Source of the DNA: Gemmatimonadota bacterium
GTDB taxonomy: Bacteria > Gemmatimonadota > Gemmatimonadetes > Gemmatimonadales > Gemmatimonadaceae
DNA length: 64,000 nt
Assembly (NCBI GenBank): GCA_026387915.1
Contig: JAPLKS010000020.1
Location: 62,001 to 126,000 of the forward strand
Reading direction: 5' to 3'
Shown one piece after another: positions 33,611-42,588 of the stretch. Each line of letters opens with the position of its first letter. Position 1 is the first letter of the stretch. The notes below the pieces were generated by a model. The model ran no database searches, had not been told where the DNA came from, and saw only the letters and a program-made list of their open reading frames with translations. A program made the translations under genes and the position numbers.

Positions 33611-35178
33611 GTGACGCCGCGCTGTCGCTGCGCGGAATTTCAAAGCGCTTCGGTCGAACGCTCGCGCTCGAGGGTGCAGCGTTGGAAGTGCGAGCTGGAA
33701 CGATGCACGCACTGCTCGGTGAAAACGGCGCTGGAAAGAGCACGCTCATGCGCATTGCCTTTGGGGAACTGCGCGCCGATGATGGTGTGGTTGCGCTCTC
33801 CGGCACGAACCGCGTGTGGCGCAGTAGCGCGGACGCCATCGCCGCTGGCATTGGGATGGTGCACCAGCATTTCACCCTTGTTCCCGCGCTGACCGTTGCG
33901 GAGAACGTTGCGCTCGGTGATCGCGGGTTTTGGGGTGGCTACACTCCGGCACGGGCGGCGGCGCGCGTACGGGAGATCGGCGCACAAACGGGTTTGGTTC
34001 TCGAGCCGACTTCGTATGTATCCGATCTTCCGGTGGGTGCACAACAACGCCTGGAGATTGTGAAAGCGCTTGCCCGACATGCGCGCGTGCTCATTCTCGA
34101 TGAACCAACGGCGGTGCTCTCACCGCGCGAAAGTGTGGAGCTCTACGACTGGTTGCGCCAGTTCGTCTCCGGTGGTGGAACGGGAATTTTGATCACCCAC
34201 AAATTGCGCGAGGCGCTGGCGCTGGCGGATGATGTCACGGTGTTGCGTCACGGCCGCACGGTGCTGCAGTCGGTTGTTCGTGATGTCACCGAAGAGTCCG
34301 TTGTGGCGGCCCTCCTCGGTGAATCGCGCGGTGAATCGCGCGGTGAATCGCGCGGTGAATCGCGCGGTGAATCGCGCGGTGAATCGCGCGGTCAATCGCG
34401 CGGTCAATCGCGCGGTCAATCGCGCGGGGACTCACACGGTGAATCGCGCGGGGCGCGCGTCGGGTCGGTGCTTGAGTCTCCGCAGGTGCTGCGGACCGAC
34501 GCGCCGGTTGTCGCGCTGCGTGACGTCAGTACGGTTGATCCGAACGGGGTGTCGCGACTTCGCGACGCCACGGTTGTGGTGAGTGCAGGAGAGGTGCTCG
34601 GCGTGGCGGGCATCGAAGGGGCCGGCCAGTTTGAATTGCTCCGTCTTCTGGCGGGCCGTCGTGCGCCGTCGACTGGCACGGTCACATTGCCAAAACGGAT
34701 TGGTTTTGTTCCAGAAGATCGGCTGCGTGACGCCATTGTGCCCACGATGTCGCCTGCTGAAAATGTGGCGCTGCGCAACGCCAATCAATTTCACGGCCAT
34801 ATGCCGTGGCGCCAACTCTCCGCAGAGGCCTCCGCTATTTTTTCTGAGTACGATGTGCGGCCGACCGACAGTGAGACGCTTGGAGCGTTGTCTGGTGGAA
34901 ACCAGCAGAAGTTCGTGATGGGGCGCGAACTCCGAGGATCGCCGGAGCTTCTGGTGTTGGAAAATCCCACACGCGGTCTGGATATTCGGGCTGCTGAGTT
35001 CGTCCTGGATCGCATTCGGTCGGCGCGCGCCTCCGGTTGCGCGGTGGTCGTATACTCAAGCGATCTCGACGAACTCCTCACACTCGTCGACCGCATGGTC
35101 GTGTGTCACGCGGGTTATGTGCGAGAGGTTCCGGCGGATATGGAAGCGATCGGCCGTGCGATGGTTGGGATCGCGTGA
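33607..35178 (+). CDS. ABC transporter ATPase with two nucleotide-binding domains (nucleoside type)
   Basis: The 523-aa protein is a tandem ATPase like NupO/RbsA. Domain 1 (about 1-235) has Walker A GENGAGKST, the Q-loop region, and Walker B VLILDEPTAVLSP. Domain 2 (about 290-523) has a degenerate Walker A (GIEGAGQFELLRLLAG), signature LSGGNQQK and LVLENPTRGLD, as is usual in this subfamily. Between them 11 tandem 12-bp repeats encode a charged GESR/GQSR linker. The GTG start overlaps nif3 as GTGA. It energises the two following permeases; domain order and gene context support nucleoside import. Confidence 0.93.
   Translation: MSDAALSLRGISKRFGRTLALEGAALEVRAGTMHALLGENGAGKSTLMRIAFGELRADDGVVALSGTNRVWRSSADAIAAGIGMVHQHFTLVPALTVAENVALGDRGFWGGYTPARAAARVREIGAQTGLVLEPTSYVSDLPVGAQQRLEIVKALARHARVLILDEPTAVLSPRESVELYDWLRQFVSGGGTGILITHKLREALALADDVTVLRHGRTVLQSVVRDVTEESVVAALLGESRGESRGESRGESRGESRGESRGQSRGQSRGQSRGDSHGESRGARVGSVLESPQVLRTDAPVVALRDVSTVDPNGVSRLRDATVVVSAGEVLGVAGIEGAGQFELLRLLAGRRAPSTGTVTLPKRIGFVPEDRLRDAIVPTMSPAENVALRNANQFHGHMPWRQLSAEASAIFSEYDVRPTDSETLGALSGGNQQKFVMGRELRGSPELLVLENPTRGLDIRAAEFVLDRIRSARASGCAVVVYSSDLDELLTLVDRMVVCHAGYVREVPADMEAIGRAMVGIA
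34318..34449. repeat. Eleven tandem 12-bp codon-phased repeats inside the ABC ATPase gene
   Basis: Six identical GGTGAATCGCGC units are followed by three GGTCAATCGCGC units, one divergent unit and a final GGTGAATCGCGC. They encode (GESR)6(GQSR)3 GDSH GESR in the linker between the two nucleotide-binding domains. Homogeneous blocks of identical units point to recent expansion by slippage or unequal recombination. Confidence 0.97.
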
Positions 35179-36218
35179 GCCGCGCGCGCGCATGGCGTGA
35201 GGTCCTGCCGGTGATGGCTATTCCTGGCGCGCTGTTGCTGGTTGCGCTCGCGGTACTCTCGAGCGCGGGCGCTGATCTGCGCACAACGCTTTCCGCCCTC
35301 TGGTTTGGCTCTCTCGGGAGCCCGTACGCGTTGCTCTCGGCGACGCTCGTACGAGCCACTCCGTTGATCCTGCTCGGCTTGTCGGTGACACTCGCCTTTC
35401 GTGCCGGTGTTTTGAATATTGGCGCGGAAGGTCAGTTTATCGCTGGTGCAAGCGCCGGTGGCGCGGTGGCGCTTGCAACTGCTCCGGTGCTTCCGGGATA
35501 CCTCTCCCTCCTACTGGCCCTGTGTGCCGGCATTTTCGCCGGCGGCGTGTGGGCCGCGGTCGCTGCTGAGCTCAAGCGACGGTTTGGTGTGCTCGAGGTG
35601 ATTAGCACGCTGATGTTGAATTTCGTGGCCCTGTATGGCGTGAGTTATCTCGTGCACGGACCGCTGCAGGAGCCAACGCGTGCGTATCCGCAGTCGGCCA
35701 CACTGCCGCTGGCTGTGCGGCTTCCCTTTGTGATTGATGGCCAGCGGCTGCATCTCGGGTTCATCTTTGCCGTACTGCTTGGTCTTGCGTTGTGGTATAT
35801 CTTCGCGCGCACGGCGGCAGGGTTTCGCATCCGCATTACAGGAGCGGGGGCGGCGGCAGCGGCCAGTGCGGGGGCGGTCGACACCGCACGCGTATCGTTT
35901 CTTGCGTTTATCGCGAGTGGTGCCATTGCCGGCGCTGCTGGTGCCGTGGAAGTCACGGGAGTCACGTATACGTTGTTCGAGCGAATCTCTCCGGGGTACG
36001 GGTACAGCGCGATTGCGGTCGCACTACTGGCGCGACTGCACCCCACCGCAGTGATTGGAGCCGGGATTTTCTTTGGCGCTCTAGAAGCGGGCGCGTCGGC
36101 CATGCAACGCGATGCCGGTGTTCCCTCTCAATTTGCCGCGATTATTGAGGCGCTCGTTATTCTCGGTGTGTTGGCGATTGATCGCTTACAGGCGCGCCGA
36201 CGGGGTATGACCCTGTGA
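35175..36218 (+). CDS. ABC transporter permease 1 (BMP/nucleoside-type, BPD_transp_2 family)
   Basis: This 347-aa integral membrane protein has about nine hydrophobic segments and the family motif GVLNIGAEGQFIAGA after helix 3, which is the coupling region in sugar/nucleoside permeases. LKRRFGVLEVISTLMLNF is a second characteristic block. The GTG start at 35175 overlaps the ATPase stop as GTGA; the frame upstream is only a shadow of the ATPase gene. It pairs with the next permease to form the membrane channel. Confidence 0.92.
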   Translation: MSRARAWREVLPVMAIPGALLLVALAVLSSAGADLRTTLSALWFGSLGSPYALLSATLVRATPLILLGLSVTLAFRAGVLNIGAEGQFIAGASAGGAVALATAPVLPGYLSLLLALCAGIFAGGVWAAVAAELKRRFGVLEVISTLMLNFVALYGVSYLVHGPLQEPTRAYPQSATLPLAVRLPFVIDGQRLHLGFIFAVLLGLALWYIFARTAAGFRIRITGAGAAAAASAGAVDTARVSFLAFIASGAIAGAAGAVEVTGVTYTLFERISPGYGYSAIAVALLARLHPTAVIGAGIFFGALEAGASAMQRDAGVPSQFAAIIEALVILGVLAIDRLQARRRGMTL

Positions 36219-37123
36219 ACACAACCAGCGCTTTCGCCGAAGCCGTCGTGCGTGTGGCCACGCCGTTGGCGTATGCGGCGCTCGGTGAACTTGTTGTGGA
36301 GCGCTCGGGGATCATCAACATTGGCCTTGAGGGGTCCATCATTGCTGGTGCCTATGGGGCACTCGTCTTCGCCGGACACGGTGGCGCCGTGTTCGGTGTG
36401 GCGGGCGGGCTCTTGGCTGGTGTGTTGTTGGCGGTTCTTTTTGCGGTCTTTGTGTTGGTGTTTCGCGCGGACCAAATTATTACTGGCACGGCCATCAGTA
36501 TTTTGGCGCTCGGAGTGACGGGTGCCCTGTATCAAACCATGTACGGCAGTGTCGGTGTCGCACTCACCACGCCAACCTTTGCGCCGTTCGCCGTTCCCGG
36601 GTTGTCCTCGTTACCTGTTGTTGGACGAGCGTTGTTTGCCCAGCCGGTGATGACTTACCCGCTGTATTTTTTGTTTCCGTTGCTTGCGTGGTGGATGTAT
36701 CGAACCGCCGCTGGCCTTGCTCTCCGCGCGGTTGGTGAAAAACCTTTCGCAGCCACGGCAGCGGGGGTTTCGGTGTCCCGTGTCCGATGGCTCGCCCTCT
36801 TGTTTGGTGGTGCAATGGGTGGCCTCAGCGGCGCCACGCTCGTTCTCGCGCAGGCGGGGACGTTTCTTGAGGGCATGTCGGCGGGGCGAGGATTCATTGC
36901 CATCGCGATCGTAGCGCTTGGGCGGTGGACCCCGCTCGGCGTCGCTGGCGCTGTGTTGCTCTTTGGTGCCGCCGGAGCGCTCCAGTTTCTCGCGCAAGCC
37001 ATGGCGTGGCCTATTCCGTACTCTGTGTCACTCGCCACGCCGTACGTCTTTACGTTAGTGGTGTTGGCCGTCACGCGCGGACGGGCGGTGGCTCCAGCGG
37101 CGCTGGGTGCGCGCGAAGACTAA
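36215..37123 (+). CDS. ABC transporter permease 2 (BMP/nucleoside-type, BPD_transp_2 family)
   Basis: The 302-aa permease has about eight to ten membrane helices and the family motif SGIINIGLEGSIIAGA near residue 30. FRADQIITGTAISILALG and RAVGEKPFAATAAGVSV resemble the cytoplasmic loop of NupQ-type permeases. GTG at 36215 overlaps permease 1 as GTGA. It is the last gene of the transporter operon, ending 3 nt before the convergent lipoprotein gene, with no clear terminator hairpin between. Confidence 0.92.
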   Translation: MNTTSAFAEAVVRVATPLAYAALGELVVERSGIINIGLEGSIIAGAYGALVFAGHGGAVFGVAGGLLAGVLLAVLFAVFVLVFRADQIITGTAISILALGVTGALYQTMYGSVGVALTTPTFAPFAVPGLSSLPVVGRALFAQPVMTYPLYFLFPLLAWWMYRTAAGLALRAVGEKPFAATAAGVSVSRVRWLALLFGGAMGGLSGATLVLAQAGTFLEGMSAGRGFIAIAIVALGRWTPLGVAGAVLLFGAAGALQFLAQAMAWPIPYSVSLATPYVFTLVVLAVTRGRAVAPAALGARED

Positions 37124-37126
37124 ATG

Positions 37127-38026
37127 TCAGCGCACGCAGGGAAGGGAGTGTGTTGTCCAGCGCAGTCGCCAGTCGCCCTGCGACAGGCGCTCGACAAACT
37201 CAATGTGCGGCCCCCGATCCGTTTCTCGCACAAAGACAAATGTCGGGCGCCCGTCGGCTAACACGAGCGCCGCGAGAAGATCGGCCCCACTCACCGTTTC
37301 CTCAGGCCCCGCATCTCGACGGGTAAACACCGTCCGCCATGACGCGGTGCTCTTGGCTGTCCCCTCAGATTCTGCCAACAGCGTCACCACATCCGCCCGT
37401 GGATTGGATTCGACATTCAGTGCACGGGTGGCGATCGCCGCAATCACCGTTGTACCGCTCGGGAGCTGCACTTGCCACGCATCCCGCACTGTCACGGGAA
37501 GTCCACGAAAGGGCGCCGAGGTAGAGTCGTCGGGCAGAGCACTCACCAGTTTGTTGATGCGTACGATCAAGGCGCTTGAATCTTTGGGCGCGAGATCTCC
37601 CACGGCGGTAATGCCAAGTGCGGTCGCCGTTCCCGGAGCGAGCGCGAGTGACCACACGGTCGGCGAGTCGGCTTGCGGCCCGTGAATCAACTGCGTTTGC
37701 CGAAGCCAGCTGCAGCCGCCAATCGGCGACCCCACGCGCAATGTCCCGGTGGCCGCGCGCTCGTCGTGAGAGAATAGGTCCACCACCATTTCTGTACCGG
37801 CCGCAGTGTCGCGAACGAATGCCAATGTTTGCGTGCCATCAATGGCAGGAGTCGCCACGAGTGCGCCCAGCGCATCATCCCAAACGCGGGTCGCCATCGG
37901 CGACACGGCACTACTCGTGCTCGTGATCGCAGACGGACTCACCGCTGGTGTTTGGGGGGTGATGCTGGGGTTCTTGCTGTCCGCACAGGCAGCAGCAAAT
38001 AACAAAAGGACGACCGCGCGATTCAT
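37127..38026 (-). CDS. Hypothetical lipoprotein
   Basis: The 299-aa product starts with a plausible lipoprotein signal (MNRAVVLLLFAAAC, Cys14) and a Ser/Pro/Thr-rich tether. Beyond it are beta-rich segments with several short W/F-containing strands (VWSLALAPGTATALGITAVG; DAWQVQLPSGTTVIAAIATRAL). I recognise no family. ATG at 38026 was chosen because it opens the leader and overlaps the upstream gene's stop as ATGA, so both are translated from one message. Confidence 0.7.
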   Translation of the reverse strand: MNRAVVLLLFAAACADSKNPSITPQTPAVSPSAITSTSSAVSPMATRVWDDALGALVATPAIDGTQTLAFVRDTAAGTEMVVDLFSHDERAATGTLRVGSPIGGCSWLRQTQLIHGPQADSPTVWSLALAPGTATALGITAVGDLAPKDSSALIVRINKLVSALPDDSTSAPFRGLPVTVRDAWQVQLPSGTTVIAAIATRALNVESNPRADVVTLLAESEGTAKSTASWRTVFTRRDAGPEETVSGADLLAALVLADGRPTFVFVRETDRGPHIEFVERLSQGDWRLRWTTHSLPCVR

Positions 38027-38262
38027 CGTGTGTCCGTGACGGGTGGGAGCCAGGGACCAACAAGATCCCAATGCCAAGCGTCGCGGCGCTCTTCGGTCCG
38101 AGGGTCTCGGAGCGGTTTGAACTGCAGTCGTACCGGGTTCAATCCGCGCGAGATGCCGTAGCGGACGAGCGCGCTGTGGTCTGATGACACGAGGTGCGCC
38201 ATTGGACGACCCATCCAGATGTGGCGATGCAACCAAAGACCGCCCGACATCGCGTGTATCAT
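38023..38262 (-). CDS. Small DUF4031-like protein
   Basis: The product of about 79 aa (MIHAMSGGLWLHRHIWMGRPMAHLVSSD...) resembles DUF4031 proteins, which share a W-rich N-terminus, an S/AHLVS block, a basic helix and a late WDL-type segment (RRDAWHWDLVGPWL). The resemblance is from memory and moderate. Start could be ATG at 38262 or 38250; a GAGAGGGG purine run precedes both and spaces better for 38250. The stop overlaps the downstream lipoprotein gene by 4 nt. Confidence 0.55.
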   Translation of the reverse strand: MIHAMSGGLWLHRHIWMGRPMAHLVSSDHSALVRYGISRGLNPVRLQFKPLRDPRTEERRDAWHWDLVGPWLPPVTDTR

Positions 38263-38327
38263 CCCCTCTCGGCGGTTCTTGAACTCACGCCATTCTGGGG
38301 CTGGCGACGCATCGGGCAGCTGCCGGC

Positions 38328-38717
38328 TTACTGGCAGCCGATCAACCCTTCGACGGTGGCGGGCGCCTGTGCAGCCACGTTGCCGAAGTAAATCGCACAG
38401 GTGTAGGGAAAGGACGCGGGGTGCGTGGCCTTTGCGGCCCACCCAGAGCTCGTGGCGTTGGTGATCGTGAGCACGACGCCCGGAGATGTTTGAAAAGTCA
38501 GACTGCTCGAGGTCGACGTGTAGACGTCGTTGTCGTAGAAGTAGGCTTCTTCGGCCGCCGATAAATTGCGCAAATCAGACTTCAGGGCAGCAGCATTGGC
38601 TTTGCCCTTGGTGTTCTGAAATTTCGGGATCGCGATCGCGGCAAGAATGCCGATGATCACAACCACGATCAGCAGTTCGATCAGCGTGAACCCGCGCTTC
38701 TGAGCACCCATACGCAT
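38328..38717 (-). CDS. Type IV pilin / pseudopilin (prepilin with GFTLIELLIV motif)
   Basis: This 129-aa protein has the class III prepilin leader, KRGFTLIELLIVVVIIGILAAIAIP, with cleavage between Gly and Phe and Glu at +5. The N-terminal helix is followed by an asparagine/alanine linker and a small globular domain with a C-terminal cysteine pair (YTCAIYFG...GLIGCQ). Size suits a major pilin or minor pseudopilin. No other pilus genes lie nearby, so assembly proteins must be encoded elsewhere. The 240-nt spacer upstream (38718-38957), between polA and this gene, is unassigned. Confidence 0.93.
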   Translation of the reverse strand: MRMGAQKRGFTLIELLIVVVIIGILAAIAIPKFQNTKGKANAAALKSDLRNLSAAEEAYFYDNDVYTSTSSSLTFQTSPGVVLTITNATSSGWAAKATHPASFPYTCAIYFGNVAAQAPATVEGLIGCQ

Positions 38718-38957
38718 CCGGTCAACGGTAACGCGAGAGAAGGGTCAGAACAGCCCCCACGATCCCAAGACGGTTGAAAGGGCCGCCTGGTTACTGTTCT
38801 TCTATAACGGCAAGCTCAAGGCCGCAGTACATATTGTGACATAAACGTAAACACCGCAACAGGTTGCCTGGCAAGTGGATCGGTTTCACGTGCGCCTGCT
38901 GGCTGTCGTTTCGCACAATTCATCGCACTCTGCAAGACGGTGGACCCCCCTGAAGCG

Positions 38958-41888
38958 CTAGCGTTTTGTCTCCAGCCAGTTGGGGCCCGTCCCAATATCC
39001 ACCACCAATGGCACGTCGAGCGCGACGGCGGTCGTCATTTCGTGCTCAACGAGGGTCCGTAGGGTTTCAAGCTCATCACTGGGACACTCGAACACCAATT
39101 CGTCGTGCACCTGCAGCAACATCCGGCCAGTCAGCTTCGCGGCGATCAGGGCGTGGTGGATGCGAATCATCGCCACCTTGATGAGGTCGGCCGCCGATCC
39201 CTGAATCGGAGAGTTCTGGGCCGTACGCTCGCCAAAGGCCCTGATGTTGAAATTGCGGTCCTGAAGCTCGGGGATATAACGCCGCCGTTTAAAGATTGTC
39301 TCGACGTACCCCCGCGCCTTGGCCTGGGTGACCGTATCGTCGAGAAATTTCCGAATCCCAGCAAACCGCTCGAAGTACGTCTCAATGAACGCCTTGGCTT
39401 CTGCGTTCTCGACTTTCAACTGCCGAGAGAGTGCGAACGCGCCTTGGCCATAAATCGTCGCGAAATTAATTGTCTTGGCGCGCGCGCGCATTTCCGATGT
39501 GACCGAGTCGAGCGGCACCCCAAAAATGATTGCGCCGGTTTGCCGGTGGATATCGCCTCCGGCGTTGAAGGCCTCGACGAACGCCGGGTCGTGCGAAAGA
39601 TGTGCCAGCAGTCGGAGTTCAATCTGTGAATAATCCGCGGCAAGCATTGTCCAACCAGGAACCGGGATAAACCCTTTGCGAATCTCTTTGCCGAGTTGCC
39701 GGCGGATGGGAATATTCTGCAGGTTCGGATCACTCGACGCGAGGCGCCCCGTGCTCGCCACCGTTTGACTGTAGGACGTATGCAGCCGACCGTCCCTGGG
39801 GTTCACGAGCGCCGGCAGCGTATCGAGGTATGTGCTTTCGAGTTTTGCCAGCTCGCGGTACTCCATCATCAGTGCGGGCAACACGTGGCCTTCGTCCGCG
39901 AGTTCCTGGAGAACTGATGCGTCGGTGCTCGGGCCCGTTGTGGTTTTTTTCCGAACCGGAAGACCGAGTTTTCCGAAGAGAATAACGCCGAGCTGCTTAT
40001 TGGAGTTGATGTTGAACTCTTCGCCGGATGCGGCGTAAATCTGCTGCTCTACCGCTTCGCGTTCTTTCGCGAAGCGCGTTTTGAGCGAATGAAACCACGG
40101 CACATCGATCGCGATCCCGTGCCATTCCATTTCGGCGAGCACTTCAATAAGCGGCAGCTCCACATCCCGCATCAGGGGAGTGGCTTCGACCGTGTCGAGC
40201 CGCGGTTCGAGCAGCATGCGAAGCCGGAGCGCAATGTCGGCATCGGCACACGAATACTCCGCTGCCGTCGCGACCGGGACTTCGTCGAAGGGGATTTGTG
40301 TTTTGCCTTTGCCGGTGAGTTCGTCGAACCCTGTCATGGGGATTTGCAGAAACTCGATTGCTAGTGCGTCGATGGCATTGGAGCGACGGCCTGGATCTAG
40401 CACATAGCTGGCCAGCATCGAATCAAAATCAAGTCCGCCCACCGTGACGCCGGTGCGGCGCAATACCAAGAGATCGTATTTCGCGTTGTGTGCCGTCTTG
40501 CGCACCGAGACATCGGCGAGGAGGGCCCGAAGCGGCGCCATCTCGTCGCCGAGCAACGATGGAAGATTTTGGGCTGGCGCAGCGCCTTCGGCGATCGCTC
40601 GGGCGGCAATACTGGAGCCCGCCGCCGTGGCGCTCTTGGGAGATGCCCCAAGCGCGAGGTCGCCTTGCGAGGACGCGCGGTCGCGATGCGCGAATGGCAA
40701 ATAATAGGATTCGCCTGGTGCCACCGCGACAGACAACCCCACGAGGTTCGCACGGAGCGGGGTGATGATGGGTGGCGCACCAGCGTCGAGCACGGTTTCC
40801 GTATCGATGGCGATGAACGGAACCTGGCGGGCCCGTGCGATGAGTTCGTGCACCCCAGCCACGGTGTCGATCACGCGATACCGCTTCTCTACCTGAGGCG
40901 GTGGTGGCTCGGTCGCTGCTGACGCACCCGCCGGACGGTCTCCGGTATCAGCAACAGCGGTGGCCGTGGTCGTCGCTGGCGCGCCCGCCTGCACGGCCGC
41001 ATCCTGTGCGGCGCCGCGAAACTCGAGTTCCACAAATAGTTCACGGAGACGATTCCAGTCGGGCGTCGACAGGGCAAGCGCCTCGAGGTCGAGTGTCATC
41101 GCCAAATCGTCTCTAATTGTTACTAATTCTTTCGACAACACGCCGTTGGCACCGAACTCTTTGAGCGCATTACGGGCGCGGGTCGGTTCCACTTCTTCCG
41201 TGTGCGCGAGAATCGCTTCGAGCGGTCCCCATTTCTCGATCAACGCGTGGGCGCCTTTTTCTCCAATCCCTTTGACGCCCGGCACGTTATCGGAACTATC
41301 GCCGAGGAGCGCGAGATAGTCCGTCACCAGGTGGGGTGGCACCCCAAGCCGTTCGGCGGCGTTCGCGAGGTCGTACCATTTCTCGCTCGTGAAACCAGGA
41401 CGCCCGTGCCATGGATTCAAGATCCAAATGTGTTCGTCGATCAGTTGTACGAAATCTTTGTCGCCGGACACCACGACCGTATTGAGACCGCGCGCCGCCG
41501 CCTGCCGCGCAAGTGTGCCAATGACGTCGTCGGCTTCGTAATGCTCGAGCGACAGCACGGGAACGTGATACGCTTCGAGAATCTGCGTAATCCGCTCGAC
41601 ACCGGTGTCAAAATCGGCCTGCATGGCCGGCTCAAGTCGTTCGCGGGTGGCTTTGTAGGCGGGGTAGCGCTCGTGCCGAAACGAAAGGCCCGCATCGTGG
41701 ACCCACCCGAGATATTCGGGTTTGTGTTTTTCGATGAGGCGTTTGAGAAAATCACTCGCCCCGCGCGCAATCGACGTGTTTTCACCGCGACTGTTGAGGA
41801 GCGGTTGTGCGCCGAGCGCAAAGAACGAGCGATAGATGAGCGCGTAGCCGTCGATGAGAAACAGACGGGGACCGGTGGGTGCAGACAT
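38958..41888 (-). CDS. polA: DNA polymerase I
   Basis: The 976-aa enzyme fills repair gaps and removes RNA primers. The N-terminal 5'-3' exonuclease domain (about 1-300) begins LFLIDGYALIYRSFFAL and includes the GIGEKGAHALIEKWG helix-hairpin-helix. The 3'-5' proofreading domain (about 340-560) retains its acidic residues: IDTET, and Y-S-C-A-D at the exo III position, so it is probably active. The polymerase domain has motif A DYSQIELRLLAHLS, motif B RAKTINFATIYGQG and motif C QVHDELVFE. I chose ATG at 41888, directly before the exonuclease fold; 12 extra codons upstream are possible. Confidence 0.97.
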   Translation of the reverse strand: MSAPTGPRLFLIDGYALIYRSFFALGAQPLLNSRGENTSIARGASDFLKRLIEKHKPEYLGWVHDAGLSFRHERYPAYKATRERLEPAMQADFDTGVERITQILEAYHVPVLSLEHYEADDVIGTLARQAAARGLNTVVVSGDKDFVQLIDEHIWILNPWHGRPGFTSEKWYDLANAAERLGVPPHLVTDYLALLGDSSDNVPGVKGIGEKGAHALIEKWGPLEAILAHTEEVEPTRARNALKEFGANGVLSKELVTIRDDLAMTLDLEALALSTPDWNRLRELFVELEFRGAAQDAAVQAGAPATTTATAVADTGDRPAGASAATEPPPPQVEKRYRVIDTVAGVHELIARARQVPFIAIDTETVLDAGAPPIITPLRANLVGLSVAVAPGESYYLPFAHRDRASSQGDLALGASPKSATAAGSSIAARAIAEGAAPAQNLPSLLGDEMAPLRALLADVSVRKTAHNAKYDLLVLRRTGVTVGGLDFDSMLASYVLDPGRRSNAIDALAIEFLQIPMTGFDELTGKGKTQIPFDEVPVATAAEYSCADADIALRLRMLLEPRLDTVEATPLMRDVELPLIEVLAEMEWHGIAIDVPWFHSLKTRFAKEREAVEQQIYAASGEEFNINSNKQLGVILFGKLGLPVRKKTTTGPSTDASVLQELADEGHVLPALMMEYRELAKLESTYLDTLPALVNPRDGRLHTSYSQTVASTGRLASSDPNLQNIPIRRQLGKEIRKGFIPVPGWTMLAADYSQIELRLLAHLSHDPAFVEAFNAGGDIHRQTGAIIFGVPLDSVTSEMRARAKTINFATIYGQGAFALSRQLKVENAEAKAFIETYFERFAGIRKFLDDTVTQAKARGYVETIFKRRRYIPELQDRNFNIRAFGERTAQNSPIQGSAADLIKVAMIRIHHALIAAKLTGRMLLQVHDELVFECPSDELETLRTLVEHEMTTAVALDVPLVVDIGTGPNWLETKR

Positions 41889-41979
41889 AGATGGAAGTTG
41901 GTCGCCGCGGCGGTTCTTGACCACCCACCTGCCACAGGAGTGCGCGCTTGTAGCGGGGGAGATCGGCGTGTTCGCTGTC

Positions 41980-42588
41980 TCAGGACAGCAGAATGAACGA
42001 AGCGGCAGCGGCCGTGGCGATGACCGCGTTGTCGTCTAGTCGCCCAGAGGCTCGTTCGGCGGCGGCGGCCGAGAGACCGACCAAGAGCCCGGTCACAGGG
42101 GAAACGCCCGTCAGGGCGACGACTCCGACGGCACTCACCACAAGCAGTGTGGTCGAACCGGCGATCGAACGGCCCTGTGGTGGGACGCCTCGCCAAGTTC
42201 GCCACGCGACGCCACTGATCGCAGCGGCAGCATCGCCAGCCGTGGCTGCCCACAGGGCCGCTACGGCTGCGGGGCGGGGAAGCACGGCTACGGCAGCAAC
42301 GCAGGCGACCGCCAACCAGGTGGCGCCAGTCAGGCGCTCGTGTTCAAATGGCCTGAGGAGCGAACCGAACACACGACGGAAGGCTTCGCGGCTCGGCGCG
42401 TGTACCCGTCGCGCCCCTTCCACCAAGAGGGCAACCCCACAGGTCGAACCCAGTAGCACCAAGAGATGCGCACGGGAAACCCCGAGCGCGTACGCGACGG
42501 GCACCGCGCACGTCGCGAAGTGCAGGGCTTTGCGCGCAAGCTCGCGCCAGAGCGGCGCTAGCGGCGCTATTGCACGCGCCGGCGCCAC
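41980..42588 (-). CDS. Dolichol-kinase/phytol-kinase-like membrane protein
   Basis: This 202-aa polytopic protein has about six hydrophobic segments. It shows the SEC59/VTE5-type features: an N-terminal RKALHF motif, AAATAGDAAAAISGVAWRTW with the conserved GD pair, and a following GRSIAGSTTLLV segment matching the KS-x-EGS loop. Family members phosphorylate polyprenols or phytol with CTP. In bacteria the usual role is lipid-carrier or prenol salvage, not proven here. The GTG start at 42588 overlaps the end of the GWxTD gene by 22 nt on the same strand, so they are probably co-transcribed. Confidence 0.78.
   Translation of the reverse strand: MAPARAIAPLAPLWRELARKALHFATCAVPVAYALGVSRAHLLVLLGSTCGVALLVEGARRVHAPSREAFRRVFGSLLRPFEHERLTGATWLAVACVAAVAVLPRPAAVAALWAATAGDAAAAISGVAWRTWRGVPPQGRSIAGSTTLLVVSAVGVVALTGVSPVTGLLVGLSAAAAERASGRLDDNAVIATAAAASFILLS

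Noticed and set aside
34318-34449. Possible CRISPR-like array
   Set aside because: Units are contiguous 12-mers in frame inside an ATPase gene, with no spacers and no cas genes.
38881-38895. Second parS-like sequence near GGTTTCACGTGCGCC
   Set aside because: Only one half matches the consensus; the palindrome is broken in the other arm.
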